A stretch of 64,000 nucleotides of DNA from Mycoplasmatota bacterium (GTDB taxonomy: Bacteria > Bacillota_I > Bacilli_A > Acholeplasmatales > Acholeplasmataceae): the NCBI GenBank assembly GCA_018622495.1, contig CP076021.1, positions 930,001-994,000 on the forward strand, written 5' to 3'. The notes below the pieces were generated by a model, which was not told the origin of the DNA, searched no databases, and was given only the letters and a program-made list of their open reading frames with translations. Both the position numbers and the translations under genes were made by a program. Positions 36,174-46,153 of the stretch are shown piece by piece; positions within the stretch are counted from its first letter, which is position 1; each line of letters opens with the position of its first letter.

Positions 36174-37334
36174 CTATTTTAGTTTTGAATCATTAAAATC
36201 TTCTTGATGAGTTTCTAAATGATGCATAATTCTAATGAGTTTTTTTGCTAAGTGAATAAGTGCGATACGATGATGTTTGCCTTCTAACCTTTTCTTGGTG
36301 TAGTAAGCATAGAATAACGGATTGTGTATCATGACACTCATAGCTATATTTATTAAAGTAGAGCGAAGATATTTACTGCCACGTTTAACCAATTTACCTG
36401 TTGAGGACATGGTGCCAGACTGTTTGATGGTTGAATCTAGACCTGCATAGGATAACATTTCAGCAGGTGTAGAAAATAAAGAAATATCACCATATTCTGA
36501 AACGATAGTTGCTGCTGAAATGATGCCAATACCTTTAATGGTTTGAATCTTAGTTGGATACCTGTTCATTAAAGAAGTGATTTGTTTCTCGGTTTCTTTG
36601 ATATCTTGATTGAGTTTTTCAACATAAATAATCGAGGTTTTTAGTTTAAAGAGTTGATAATCTTGTGTGACACCAATCGTGTTTGAAGCTAAGGTTTTAA
36701 GTTTAACAAACTTAGGATAACTAAATTTACCCATAGATTTTTTTCTTAAAGCCTCATAGTGTTTATCTTTGAGCTTAGAGATACGTTTGGGTGAATAAAA
36801 ATGCTTTAAAATGTATAGAGATGTCTCTGAATAGCCCTGTTCCTTCATAAAGGGTTTATACTCAGGGAAGATGACATCTAAGACTTTGGTCATCATATTG
36901 TAGTGTTTCGTCCTCATAGAAATAAGTTTAAAACGTAATCTAGTGAGTGATTTTAAAGCACTTATATGATAAGATTGATGATGATAGGCTTTGTAGTCTA
37001 CAGACCTCATATAGGTTGAAATCATTTGTGCATCTTTCTTATCCGTTTTTGTTTTTCTTAGTGATTGGGCTTCTCCAAACTTCTTCACGAGAAAAGGATT
37101 GATCTCCATGAATGAATATCCATGGAGGGTAAGAAATGACTTAAGATTTTCACCATAATGACCTGTGGCCTCTAAGCCTATGATCATTTCTGCTTTACTT
37201 AAAGGGTTAAAATAACTTAACAATTCTTTAAACCCTGACTTGCTGTTCTCAAATGAGAACTGATGATTGATTGTTTTTGTGGCGATAAAACAATCATGTT
37301 TGTACTTTGAAATATCAAAATCGATATAGTTCAT
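36174..37334 (-). CDS. IS110-family transposase/recombinase
   Basis: The 386-residue protein has the N-terminal RuvC-like DEDD domain (FDISKYKHDCFIATKT with the first Asp, IIGLEATGHYG with Glu, and KTDKKDAQMIS with later Asp) and a C-terminal transposase_20 domain (IKGIGIISAATIVSEYGD, YAGLDSTIKQSGT, SKYLRSTLINIA). It looks intact. GGAGGTGTACTT precedes the ATG. Members of this family work with a structured RNA made from the element's own non-coding end. Confidence 0.92.
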   Translation of the reverse strand: MNYIDFDISKYKHDCFIATKTINHQFSFENSKSGFKELLSYFNPLSKAEMIIGLEATGHYGENLKSFLTLHGYSFMEINPFLVKKFGEAQSLRKTKTDKKDAQMISTYMRSVDYKAYHHQSYHISALKSLTRLRFKLISMRTKHYNMMTKVLDVIFPEYKPFMKEQGYSETSLYILKHFYSPKRISKLKDKHYEALRKKSMGKFSYPKFVKLKTLASNTIGVTQDYQLFKLKTSIIYVEKLNQDIKETEKQITSLMNRYPTKIQTIKGIGIISAATIVSEYGDISLFSTPAEMLSYAGLDSTIKQSGTMSSTGKLVKRGSKYLRSTLINIAMSVMIHNPLFYAYYTKKRLEGKHHRIALIHLAKKLIRIMHHLETHQEDFNDSKLK

Positions 37335-37509
37335 AAGTACACCTCCAAAATGAATTTTTGCACCAGCGGTTTGTCCAGCGGATTCTTTATTTCGTAATCA
37401 TGTAATAAACGTTAAACGTTAACTAACTATTGCCGATTAAAATAAAGACCGTGGTAAGCGTCACTCCCAAACAGTCTAGCTGTAATTAGATGAAACAAAT
37501 CCACGGTGC
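37335..37509 (-). ncRNA. Candidate bridge RNA of the IS110-type element
   Basis: The non-coding end upstream of the transposase has its own promoter (37516-37544) with a predicted start near 37509, giving about 175 bases before the transposase ATG. The sequence can fold: ACCGTGG (37448-37454) with CCACGGT (37501-37507) closes a loop of about 46 bases, and a CCAGCGG repeat occurs at 37365-37385. Location, length and structure fit the bridge RNAs described for IS110-family elements. Guide loops were not assigned. Confidence 0.5.
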
Positions 37510-37515
37510 AGTATT

Positions 37516-37544
37516 ATTATATTAAACTAGAGAAAAGGAGTAAA
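37516..37544 (-). promoter_or_regulatory. Promoter reading into the IS110 non-coding end
   Basis: On the minus strand TTTACT (37539-37544), 17-base spacer, TATAAT (37516-37521). Confidence 0.6.
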
Positions 37545-37597
37545 GATTCAAAGTTGTTAAGATCTAATTTAATACACTTTAAATCTTACATGATTAA

Positions 37598-38689
37598 ATG
37601 AAAGGACTTTATGTACATATACCATTTTGTGAGTCTATTTGTCACTATTGTGATTTTGTAAAACGTGTACCAAGTCACCAAGAAAGTATTGATCGCTATC
37701 TTGATGCACTTGTTAAAGAAATAGCTTTATATAAAAAACATTTTGATAGTATTGACACGATATACATTGGTGGTGGGACACCAAGCATGTTATCAGTTAA
37801 ACAATTAACAAAAGTTTTTGAAGCTTTAAAAGATATAAAACCAATAGAATATAGTATAGAAGTAAATCCTGAAAGTTATAGTGAAGAAAAAGGCATGCTT
37901 ATGAAAACATATGGGATTAACCGAGTGAGTTTAGGCGTACAAACATTTAATCAAGAATTACTGCATTACTTAAATAGAAAGCACACGAATAAGCAAGTCT
38001 ATGAAGTTGTCGATCATTTAAAAGCTTGTGAGATTGAACGTATTAGTGTTGATTTAATATTTGCTATTCCTGGTCAGACGATCAAAGATTTAGATCAGGA
38101 TTTAAAGCATATTAAATCATTAGACATAACCCATGTTTCTAGCTATTCATTAATATTAGAAGAAAAAACCTATTTTTATCATCAATATTTAAAAGGCAAT
38201 TTTGAGCAAATGGATGAAGATTTAGAAGCATTAATGTATGAAAAGGTCATCAAAGATTTAGATGATTTCGGATTTAAACAATATGAAATTTCTAATTTTT
38301 GTAAACACAATCACGAATCCTTACATAATAAAATATATTGGACACTTGATCCATATATAGGTGTTGGTTTAGGTGCACATGGTTTTATTGATGGCTATAG
38401 AACATATAATGAAAGATCGATGCAAGCCTATATTGATCATTATCAAAAAGAAAAAGTATATCAAACTTCTGATATGTTAATTCAAGATGCACTCATATTT
38501 GGACTAAGAAATACTAAAGGTATTGAGATAGAAAAAATAGAAAAAGCATTTAATATTGATCTATTTAAACGATATCCAAAGCTTGAAGAAAAAATGAATT
38601 ACGGCTTATTAGAAATTAATCATGGCTATTTAAAATTAACTAAAAAGGGGACTCTACTAGGTAATCAAGTCTTTATGGTATTTATATGA
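37598..38689 (+). CDS. hemW: HemW-like radical SAM protein
   Basis: Radical SAM protein related to HemN; HemW is a heme-binding chaperone rather than a coproporphyrinogen oxidase. The 363-residue protein has the cluster motif with Cys11, Cys15 and Cys18 followed by Phe at 20, the CxxxCxxCxF form typical of HemW; HemN has Cys there. The GGGTPS motif and a C-terminal HemN_C-like domain are present. No heme biosynthesis genes are seen. The start overlaps no gene; the 3' end overlaps the xerD-like gene by four bases. Confidence 0.85.
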   Translation: MKGLYVHIPFCESICHYCDFVKRVPSHQESIDRYLDALVKEIALYKKHFDSIDTIYIGGGTPSMLSVKQLTKVFEALKDIKPIEYSIEVNPESYSEEKGMLMKTYGINRVSLGVQTFNQELLHYLNRKHTNKQVYEVVDHLKACEIERISVDLIFAIPGQTIKDLDQDLKHIKSLDITHVSSYSLILEEKTYFYHQYLKGNFEQMDEDLEALMYEKVIKDLDDFGFKQYEISNFCKHNHESLHNKIYWTLDPYIGVGLGAHGFIDGYRTYNERSMQAYIDHYQKEKVYQTSDMLIQDALIFGLRNTKGIEIEKIEKAFNIDLFKRYPKLEEKMNYGLLEINHGYLKLTKKGTLLGNQVFMVFI

Positions 38690-39589
38690 AATATATGATT
38701 AAAGATTATGAATATTATTTAAAACAAGAAAAAGGAAGAAGCGAAAACACCGTTTCTGCTTATTTAAGAGACCTTAAACAATATGCTTTATTTTTAGATA
38801 AATATCATCACATTCAAAAAGTACGAGATATTAAAAAGAAACATATAGAAGGCTATTTAAAAAGTTTAAATAAAAAAATATCATCGCAAAGTGTTGCTAG
38901 AAAACTAACAGCAATAAAAAGTTTTCACAAATTTCTTTTATTAGAAAAAGAAGTTGATGAAGATATTACGAAAAGTTTTACAACACCTAAATCAGCAAAA
39001 AAACTACCAATGGTTTTATCAATTGATGAAGTTATTGCTATACTTGAACAAGTCAATAAAACGACACCTTTAGGCCTTAGAAATAAAGCTTTGCTTGAAT
39101 TAGTATATGGTTCTCGATTAAGAGTATCTCGAGTTATTAGACATTAAAATATCAGATATTCATCTTAATCAATCATATATATTAGTTCATGGAAAAGGAC
39201 AAAAAGAACGAATAGTTCCAATTTCAGATATGGCAGTGATCGCAATTAGAAAGTATATGATTGATGGTAGAAATGAATTATTAAAGGATCAAACATCTCA
39301 GTTATTATTTTTAAATAGTATGGGTCATAGTTTATCTAGACAAGGATTTTTCAAACTATTAAAAAAACTTGCAAAAGATGCAGGTGTTGAAACAGAGTGT
39401 TCACCACATACACTTAGACATTCATTTGCAACTCATCTTTTAGAAAATGGTATGGACCTTAGAACACTACAAACATTGCTTGGACATGAAGATATTTCAA
39501 CGACACAAATATATACACATATTAGTCAAAAAAGAATAAAAGAAGTTTATTTAAGTGCACATCCTCGTGCACAAAAGGAGGAAGAATAA
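38686..39589 (+). pseudogene. xerD: XerD-like tyrosine recombinase, frameshifted
   Basis: The N-terminal SAM-like domain and the catalytic domain of XerC/XerD are present across two frames. The first frame ends at 39147 after GSRLRVSRVIRH; the second carries KISDIHLNQSY, the HTLRHSFATHLLENG block, LLGHEDISTTQIYTH and ends at 39589. The expected sequence at the junction is GSGLRVSELLDI: one substitution at 39112-39117 and one extra base at 39127-39132, both within TCTCGA. All catalytic residues are otherwise intact. In a circular genome this enzyme would resolve chromosome dimers. Confidence 0.82.
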
Positions 39590-40769
39590 ATGTTATATAA
39601 AAGAATTTTTTTAATTGTTATGGATAGTTTAGGTATCGGTGAAGCACCAGATGCTGCAGCATACAATGATGTTGGTGCGAACACAATAGGTCATATTGCT
39701 GAACGTATGGACTTAAATATACCGAATATGCAATCATTAGGTTATGGTAATATTGCACCTATTAAGAATGTTCCACCCGCAAAAAAACCTAGAGCATATT
39801 ATACTAAAATGCAAGAAGCTTCTCTTGGTAAAGATACGATGACTGGTCATTGGGAAATGATGGGTATGTATATTACTAAACCATTTCAAACTTTCACTGA
39901 TACAGGATTTCCTAAGGAACTACTAGATTTATTAGAGGAAAAAACTGGTAGAAAAATAGTTGGTAATATAGCTGCATCTGGTACGTAAATCATTAAAGAC
40001 CTTGGTGAACATCATATGAAAACAGGTGATCTCATTGTCTATACTTCTGCAGATTCTCAGATTACAAATTGCAATGCATGAAGACATTATTCCTATTGAA
40101 GAACAATATAGAATTTGTGAGATTGCAAGAGAGATTATGATGAAGCCAGAGTGGAAGGTTGGACGTGTTATAGCAAGACCATTTATTGGTACGAATAAAG
40201 ATAACTTTAAGCGTACACCAAACCGTCATGATTATGCATTAAAACCACATACTAAAACATCACTAAATTACTTAAGCGAAGCTGGTTATGATGTAATTGC
40301 TTTAGGTAAAATAAATGATATATTTGATGGTTATGGTATAACTGAATTCAGCAAGACTAAATCAAATGATGATGGTATGAGACAATTGACTGAGGTTGCT
40401 AAAAAAGATTTCACTGGACTGTGCTTTTTAAACTTAGTCGACTTTGATGCACTCTATGGACATCGCGTAAATCCAATTGGTTATGGCGAAGCAATAGAAG
40501 CATTTGATAAACAATTACCAGATTTTTTAAATGAATTAAATGATGATGACTTAGTATTAATTACTGCAGATCATGGTAATGATCCTATTCATCACGGTAC
40601 AGATCATACAAGAGAATATGTACCATTATTAGTTTATTCAACAAGATTTAAACAAGGAAAAGAATTACCAATATTAAAAACTTTTGCAGATCTTGGTTAT
40701 AGTATTAATCATAATTTCAATACTGAATATCCAAAATATGGTAACTCATTTTTAAGATTTTTAAAATAA
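39590..40769 (+). pseudogene. deoB: Phosphopentomutase, one stop and one frameshift
   Basis: Interconverts ribose/deoxyribose 1- and 5-phosphates in nucleoside catabolism. N-terminal [14 protein letters not shown] and the [12 protein letters not shown] phosphorylation block are intact. TAA at 39986-39988 replaces the Glu expected after ASGT. About 70 bases later, at 40055-40062, one base is in excess; after it the frame reads [19 protein letters not shown] and on to [19 protein letters not shown] with the metal ligands. Total length is about 393 codons, the normal size. Everything else is well conserved, so sequence error or a very recent lesion is likely. Confidence 0.85.
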
Positions 40770-40876
40770 GATTTATATAAAATAAAGGGTCTTTAAAAAA
40801 TTGTATGGTAAAGACTAAATAGACCTTTCCAAAATTGTATGGTCAATGTGACCTATAAAAAATTGTATGGTAAGTT

Positions 40877-40904
40877 AAAGGCACTCGCGGGAGTGCCTTT
40901 TTTT
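40877..40904 (+). terminator. Intrinsic terminator inside the left end of the ISL3-like element
   Basis: Stem AAAGGCACTC/GAGTGCCTTT with a GCGG loop and T run. It would stop transcripts entering from deoB. Confidence 0.8.
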
Positions 40905-40919
40905 GCCATAACTCTTATT

Positions 40920-42216
40920 TTATTTGTTTTTTATAGGTATATCTTTATTAATTGCATACATAATCTTGTTTCTCAATCGATTATAAGATTTAATACCATT
41001 AGATGTTTTGATCACAGTCTTTATTTTATTATTGACAGATTCAATAGGACCATTGGATATTCGTCTTTTATCATAAACTAAAAAAGAATTTTTAATCTCA
41101 TCTCTCCAGTTATTTAACGTTCTTCCAAATGATCTCATCCCTGCTAACTTATGATTTCTAAATAGATCTATGAGTTGGTTAAGCTCATCATCACACGTAT
41201 CATAAGAGGCTGTTAGATTAAATGATCTATACCTTTCTTTTAAAAGATATGCATCTTTTAAATCATCATTAGTAGATAACAAATAATGAAGAATATCTGA
41301 TTTATGCCAATATGCATGTAGTTTTTGTATACGTATTTTCCCATCATAGATATCTTCATAGTTCTTTGAGAAAGAAGTAATGAAATTTCTTTAACATGTA
41401 ATAATACATATCATCATGAACTGGTGCACTTTTGTGTTGCTTGTATTTATTCATTGTATCAATTCTTATACGTTTGATGATTTCATTTAATGTCCTAATT
41501 AAATGAAATGAATCAACAGCTATTTTCGCTTGAGGTATACATAATTTGATGACATCTCTATAAGTTTGCCACATGTCCATCACGACGACTTCTACGCTTG
41601 ATAACTCAGTTTTAGGGATTCTAGCGAAGTAATCAATTAAATAACGTTTATGTCTTGTTGGTAATACATCAATGATTTTTCTATGCATGAAATCATATAA
41701 GATACATGCATATTTGTACTTGTGTGCTCTTGATATAAATACTTCATCGATATTGATCACTTTGGGTAGCTTTCGACGCTTCGCTTCTACATAACGATCA
41801 AATATATTGATCACTGTTTGGATACTAACATAATAGTGATGCGCAGCAGATGTAAATGTATGATTATAATCTTTTAAATAGTTTAAAATAGACATCTTTG
41901 TATACAAACTTACATTTTCATTTGAGTCTGATAGTGGATTGGACTCGCTAAAGGTTTTCTTACAAAGCTTACATTGATATCTTCTCATATGCCATCTAAT
42001 CACGCTTTTTTCATGTGTAGATATTGAATGTATGATTTTTTTATATTTATATTCTAAAAATCTTATATGAGCTGATCCACAGATAGGGCATAATATTTGT
42101 TGTTTATAAAACTTTAATTCGATAATCAATACATTTCTTTCAAGCCTTGTTTCTAATAATTCAATCTTGCTTTTAAATTGTTCTAAGTGTAAAATATTTA
42201 TGGTATCATAAGACAT
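40920..42216 (-). pseudogene. ISL3-family transposase, frameshifted
   Basis: The N-terminal part (to 41356) has zinc-finger pairs CPICGS and CKLCKKTF, a helix-turn-helix and the start of the DDE domain (INIDEVFI, VVVMDMWQTYRD). The C-terminal part (40920-41282) has NGPIESVNNKIKTVIK with the Glu. The two frames join at about 41365-41373, where one T too many (on the coding strand) breaks FHYFFSKNYEDIYDG. The element is probably non-autonomous now. Confidence 0.85.
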
Positions 42217-42383
42217 GAAGTCCTCCTATTCTATAGTTATGGCTAATAACTCTATTATAAATGAGGACTTCCTTTTTTATATAAAAAAATAGGCCTTTCA
42301 AAAATCGTATGGTATACCATACAATATTTTAAAGCCTATGATTGACCATACGATATTTTAAACATCTAAAATAAAAACGCATA

Positions 42384-43067
42384 TCAATGAAGGTATGCGT
42401 TTTTTTGTTCTCTAAGATTATGATTAATATAAAGTTTGAATTTAAATAATAAATAGAATAGAAGACTAAATATTGGTAGTAAGATTAAACCGACAAATAA
42501 TAAAACACTAGAGAATCCATAGACATAATTATTGGGATTTAGAAATGGATAAACATAGAGCATATCAGGTTCGTTCGGATAATAAAAGTGAATAAGACCA
42601 CCTAACAATGGATGAACAATGATGTATACAAAAATAAAATAAATAATCGGATAGATCAGTGCATAAAAAGATTGTTTTATTTTTAAATTTGTCTCTAAGA
42701 AAAACATATATAAAACAAAATATAATATAGGAATGATTGTGTGAAGTAAATGATGAATAAATAAAAGATGATCTATATGAGGTACTAAAAATATATGAAA
42801 AATTAGACCAGTAATTGTGATATTTGCAAATGCGATAAATGCAAATATATCAAACCATTTTTTCTTATAATTGAAGTAGATAAATACAACAGCTGCAAAC
42901 ACTAATAAACTAGATTGATTTGTAAAATATATTAATAAAAAAATGATAGAAGGAAAGAAGAAACCAGTTTGATATGCGCGCAGTAATTGTAAAAACAATC
43001 CAAGTATACTTAATAGAATAATAATAAATGATAATAGCTTTTCGTGTTTTCTATTTTGTGCAAACAT
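42384..43067 (-). CDS. Pr6Pr-like integral membrane protein
   Basis: The 227-residue protein has six or seven membrane segments. The blocks FTNQSSLLVF, HHLLHTIIPILYF, ALIYPIIYFIFVY and YPFLNPNNYVYG correspond to the Pr6Pr (FAR-17a/AIG1-like) membrane family as I remember it. The function is unknown in bacteria. It lies 11 bases after the asparaginase gene on the same strand, so they may be co-transcribed. YwaF-type proteins are an alternative. Confidence 0.6.
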   Translation of the reverse strand: MFAQNRKHEKLLSFIIILLSILGLFLQLLRAYQTGFFFPSIIFLLIYFTNQSSLLVFAAVVFIYFNYKKKWFDIFAFIAFANITITGLIFHIFLVPHIDHLLFIHHLLHTIIPILYFVLYMFFLETNLKIKQSFYALIYPIIYFIFVYIIVHPLLGGLIHFYYPNEPDMLYVYPFLNPNNYVYGFSSVLLFVGLILLPIFSLLFYLLFKFKLYINHNLREQKNAYLH

Positions 43068-43078
43068 AAATATACTCC

Positions 43079-44053
43079 TTAAAAATATTTTTTGATCGTT
43101 TCAATATCATGACTTAAACCAAGAGCTAGCATTAATTGAATTCTTGCTTTTTGACCATTTAAGTTTTTAGTAAATATGACACCTAATTGATGAAGATGAT
43201 ATCCTCCACCTTCATAACCATAGTTATCTAAGACTCTTCCTATGGGACATCTAGAAGTGAGTAAGACAGGAATATTATTTTCGATTGCTCGTGTGATGCC
43301 ACCTATCATTTGTGGAGGAACATTGCCACGTCCTAATGCTTCAATCACGATTCCTTTAACATTTGTATCAACAAGTAAGTTTAGTAAATCTGAACTCATA
43401 CCAGAAGCAACTTTGATTAAAGCTACATTTGGTTCGATATCCTTAGGTTGTATATTTGGAATAGTTAAATGTGTGTTTCTAGTATAAATCACATTATCTT
43501 GTTCAATAATACCAATAGGTCCAAACTCAAGTGATTTAAAAGTATCTAGTGCTAATGTATGAGATTTGGTAACTTCTCGAGCAGTATTGATTTCATCATT
43601 AAGACAGACCAATACACCCATGTTCATGGAGCTTGAATCAGCTGCAACTAAAATGGACGACAACAAATTGGACAATCCATCAAAACCAAGATCAGAATAG
43701 CTTCTCATTGATCCAGTAAAAACAACTGGTTTTTCATGTCTTAAATATAGATCTAAGAAATAAGCAGATTCCTCAAGTGTATCAGTTCCATGTGTAATGA
43801 CAACGCCATCAACTGTAGGATCATCTAAAAATGATTTCGAAAGTTTTGCAAGATTAAGCATATCACCTGGTGTTATAGAAGGCGATGGCTTTAATGAGTA
43901 TTGATGTAATCGAATCTCAATTTGCGAGAGCTCATTCTTAATGTTTTGTAGTAGATCATCACGGTTATCAATGATATTAGCCTGTTTATTGATAGCGTGA
44001 CGTTGCATTGAAATTGTACCGCCTGTAAAGATAATTTGAATAGTTTTCTTCAT
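43079..44053 (-). CDS. ansA: L-asparaginase, type I-like
   Basis: Hydrolyses asparagine to aspartate and ammonia. From ATG 44053 (MKKTIQIIFTGGTISM; GGTGA upstream) the protein is 324 residues. Both catalytic threonine regions are visible: TGGTIS at residues 10-15 and HGTDTLEE, plus the TGSMR block. Without a signal peptide it should be cytoplasmic. Longer in-frame starts exist but run into non-conserved sequence. Confidence 0.92.
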   Translation of the reverse strand: MKKTIQIIFTGGTISMQRHAINKQANIIDNRDDLLQNIKNELSQIEIRLHQYSLKPSPSITPGDMLNLAKLSKSFLDDPTVDGVVITHGTDTLEESAYFLDLYLRHEKPVVFTGSMRSYSDLGFDGLSNLLSSILVAADSSSMNMGVLVCLNDEINTAREVTKSHTLALDTFKSLEFGPIGIIEQDNVIYTRNTHLTIPNIQPKDIEPNVALIKVASGMSSDLLNLLVDTNVKGIVIEALGRGNVPPQMIGGITRAIENNIPVLLTSRCPIGRVLDNYGYEGGGYHLHQLGVIFTKNLNGQKARIQLMLALGLSHDIETIKKYF

Positions 44054-45199
44054 ATTTATCACCATTTTTATTGTATCATGAAAAATCGACATTTGCATTG
44101 CATTAAAAAGACAAAATTCGATAGCTTTAAGCCAAAGTAGTAACGCAAAGTGGAAATTATAACCAAGTGTAGATACCAACATATCCACATAAAATCAGTT
44201 GTCCGCACAGTAAAGGCTTGCATAATTGGTTAACATAATATATATTATACGAACAAATATAGAATAATAATATATGGTGTATGCGTATAGAATATAGTTA
44301 TGTTTAACTAATTAGTATGATTATATAAGTATAATAGGTCTTCTATGCTGTTTAATTATAGTCATATATTATAAATGAGTGTGATAAATTATCGTGAGAG
44401 TAGTATATGAGCTGATTTTATTGCTTCGCTCGTATAATTGTATAACTGAGTCGTTATAAACTCGTGTAAGCTCGTTTGTACTATATTTTGCTATATTTAG
44501 ACATATGGTAATCTTAGTTCTTCTTCTACTTCTATGAGTGTGTATGTGCGTTATATGATTGTCAGTATTTTTAATAATATAAAAATCAACTTATATTAAA
44601 TAGCATAGTTTGATCTGAGGTTATCACTCGTTGTTTTTAGGTTCTTCTTATTTTGAATTGACTTGATACTATATTAAGATCTTTGTTTCTCGATTGCTCA
44701 GATGACGCCTGTTATTAATTGCTATGTATATAATTTTTTTTTGCTCATATCAATGATCATTTAAACTAATCAACACGTGAATCTACTTTTAATCAGCTTG
44801 AGTTTATACCTGGTAAATCAACTTATTAAAAACTCCATATTAGATTTTAAAATATTTTATGTTAATCATGCTTCTACTGCTCGTCATTTAATTTGAGTGT
44901 TTATTTTTTTAAAAATATAGAAATATGATTTTAATAAATGAATTGTATTATCATTTTATGTTTTATATTTTAAGAGAGAAATTTTTGAAGTCGTAGTAGT
45001 TCATCAACTAAATGATAAGTAGCAACATTGAATTATTGATATTAAAAATATTTTTAATTATCATCTATTTATAATTTTTATATAAAATAGAAAATAACAC
45101 ATATGTTTACTTATACTAAACTTACGATTTTTGAGTTATTTATTGTAGCGTAAATATATATTGATGAATTGCTAATTTCAATTTATAGATATAAATAAA
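44054..45199. other. 1.1-kb AT-rich interval without recognisable genes
   Basis: No reading frame of useful length on either strand, no IS ends and no tRNA-like structure that I could recognise. The words CTCGT/ACTCGT recur at about 44447-44485 and again near 44627 and 44879. It may be a decayed element or a spacer between the asparaginase unit and the catabolic operon; in a genome this compact it stands out. Confidence 0.5.
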
Positions 45200-45237
45200 A
45201 AAAGCCATACTATTAAAGTTCAAATAGTATGGCTTTT
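45200..45237. terminator. Terminator of the catabolic operon
   Basis: Fifteen-base-pair stem (AAAAGCCATACTATT and mirror) with an eight-base loop, bidirectional, 13 bases beyond the last gene of the minus-strand operon. Confidence 0.9.
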
Positions 45238-45249
45238 ATATGTTATTAA

Positions 45250-46137
45250 TTATATCTTTAAGAATTTAATAATGTCATTTGCTAATTGATCAGGTACGTC
45301 TACTAATGGTGCATGACCACAGTTTTCATAGATAATATAAGTTGATTGACTTTTAAGTGCATTATAATTATCAAGTACCATATACTCAGGTACGGTTATA
45401 TCTTGTCTCCCCCAAGTATGAAGAACATCAGCTTTAACCTTTGTTATTTGATTAGTACCAGCATTATAGAAATTATGGCTTGATGACATATTTTGATTTG
45501 CTAATGCCCAATCTGCATCAACTAAATTTCTTTGCTTAAGTGATTCTTTAATCCAAAGATCGTTATCTATTTTCGAAGGTTTTCCAGCTGTGTAAATCGT
45601 TTTATCAAAGAGTGTAGAAATGTAGTCAAAATCTTGTTTTTTCTGTGCTTCTAATATGGGTTTAACTTGTACTAAATCTTCACCCATTTCATCAGCACTA
45701 AGATAAGCTTGACCAACTAATGGTTTTCCATTTTTATTCTTTTTAAAGATTGGATATCCATGATGAGTTGAAGCGTTAATTAAAACGACTTTATCGGTAG
45801 CTTCTGGATGGCTTGCTGCAAATTCTAAAGCAACACTCCCACCGAGCGACCAACCAATTAAATGAGCTTTTTTAATACCTTTAGCTTGCATAAAGAAATA
45901 GATATCTTCAGCAAAGTCACTTAAACTTTTTATTCTTCTGTAATAGCTTGAATCGCCAAAACCTCTAAGATCTGGTGTCAGAGCTTTTACGTCTTTCGGC
46001 AATCTACTTAACAGTGGTGTGTAATATAGACTTGAGCTAAAATTACCATGAATTAAAATGATTGTCGTATCACCATGACCTTGTTCTAGGTAATGATATA
46101 CTTCACCATTCTTAATAACGATTTGTCGCTTTTCCAT
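45250..46137 (-). CDS. Alpha/beta hydrolase, catabolic paralogue A
   Basis: The 295-residue protein has oxyanion region LIHGNFSSS, LDLRGFGDSS-like block, nucleophile elbow GWSLGG, an acidic residue near WGRQDITVP and His in NCGHAPLVD. It resembles the hydrolase at 55125 closely (shared SSYY/SSFK blocks, KKNKNGKP/KKDEKGKP, LKQRNLVDADW), so the two are recent paralogues. No signal peptide. A role in cleaving an ester or CoA-ester intermediate is inferred from the operon. It is the last gene of the unit. Confidence 0.82.
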   Translation of the reverse strand: MEKRQIVIKNGEVYHYLEQGHGDTTIILIHGNFSSSLYYTPLLSRLPKDVKALTPDLRGFGDSSYYRRIKSLSDFAEDIYFFMQAKGIKKAHLIGWSLGGSVALEFAASHPEATDKVVLINASTHHGYPIFKKNKNGKPLVGQAYLSADEMGEDLVQVKPILEAQKKQDFDYISTLFDKTIYTAGKPSKIDNDLWIKESLKQRNLVDADWALANQNMSSSHNFYNAGTNQITKVKADVLHTWGRQDITVPEYMVLDNYNALKSQSTYIIYENCGHAPLVDVPDQLANDIIKFLKI

Positions 46138-46153
46138 TTTTAATAGCCCCCTA

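Larger units (their letters stand above)
36060..37545 (-). mobile_element. IS110-family insertion sequence (approximate limits)
   Basis: A DEDD-type transposase gene with long non-coding sequence upstream (about 210 bases) and a shorter one downstream (about 110 bases, with an AACCTCTTA/TAAGAGGTT hairpin at 36091-36121). The family has no ordinary terminal inverted repeats, so the limits are estimates. ACTAACTATT occurs at 36048-36057 and again at 37422-37431 and might mark a junction, but the promoter of the candidate guide RNA lies outside the second copy. Confidence 0.7.
40792..42362 (-). mobile_element. ISL3-like insertion sequence
   Basis: The ends match over 16 of 18 bases: left TTTAAAAAATTGTATGGT (40792-40809) and right, in reverse complement, TTTAAAATATCGTATGGT (42345-42362). 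The core AAAATYGTATGGT recurs inside both ends (40831, 40859; 42301 direct, 42316 inverted). The transposase gene is split by a frameshift. No clear target duplication is seen. It sits downstream of deoB. Confidence 0.8.

Noticed and set aside
36048-37431. ACTAACTATT direct repeat as the exact ends of the IS110 element
   Set aside because: The right copy would leave out the promoter and most of the structured non-coding end, so the match may be coincidental; kept only as a possibility.
44429-44485. CTCGT-containing words as a CRISPR or tandem-repeat array
   Set aside because: Copies are short, irregularly spaced and variable; there are no constant repeat and spacer units. No CRISPR array was seen anywhere in the window.
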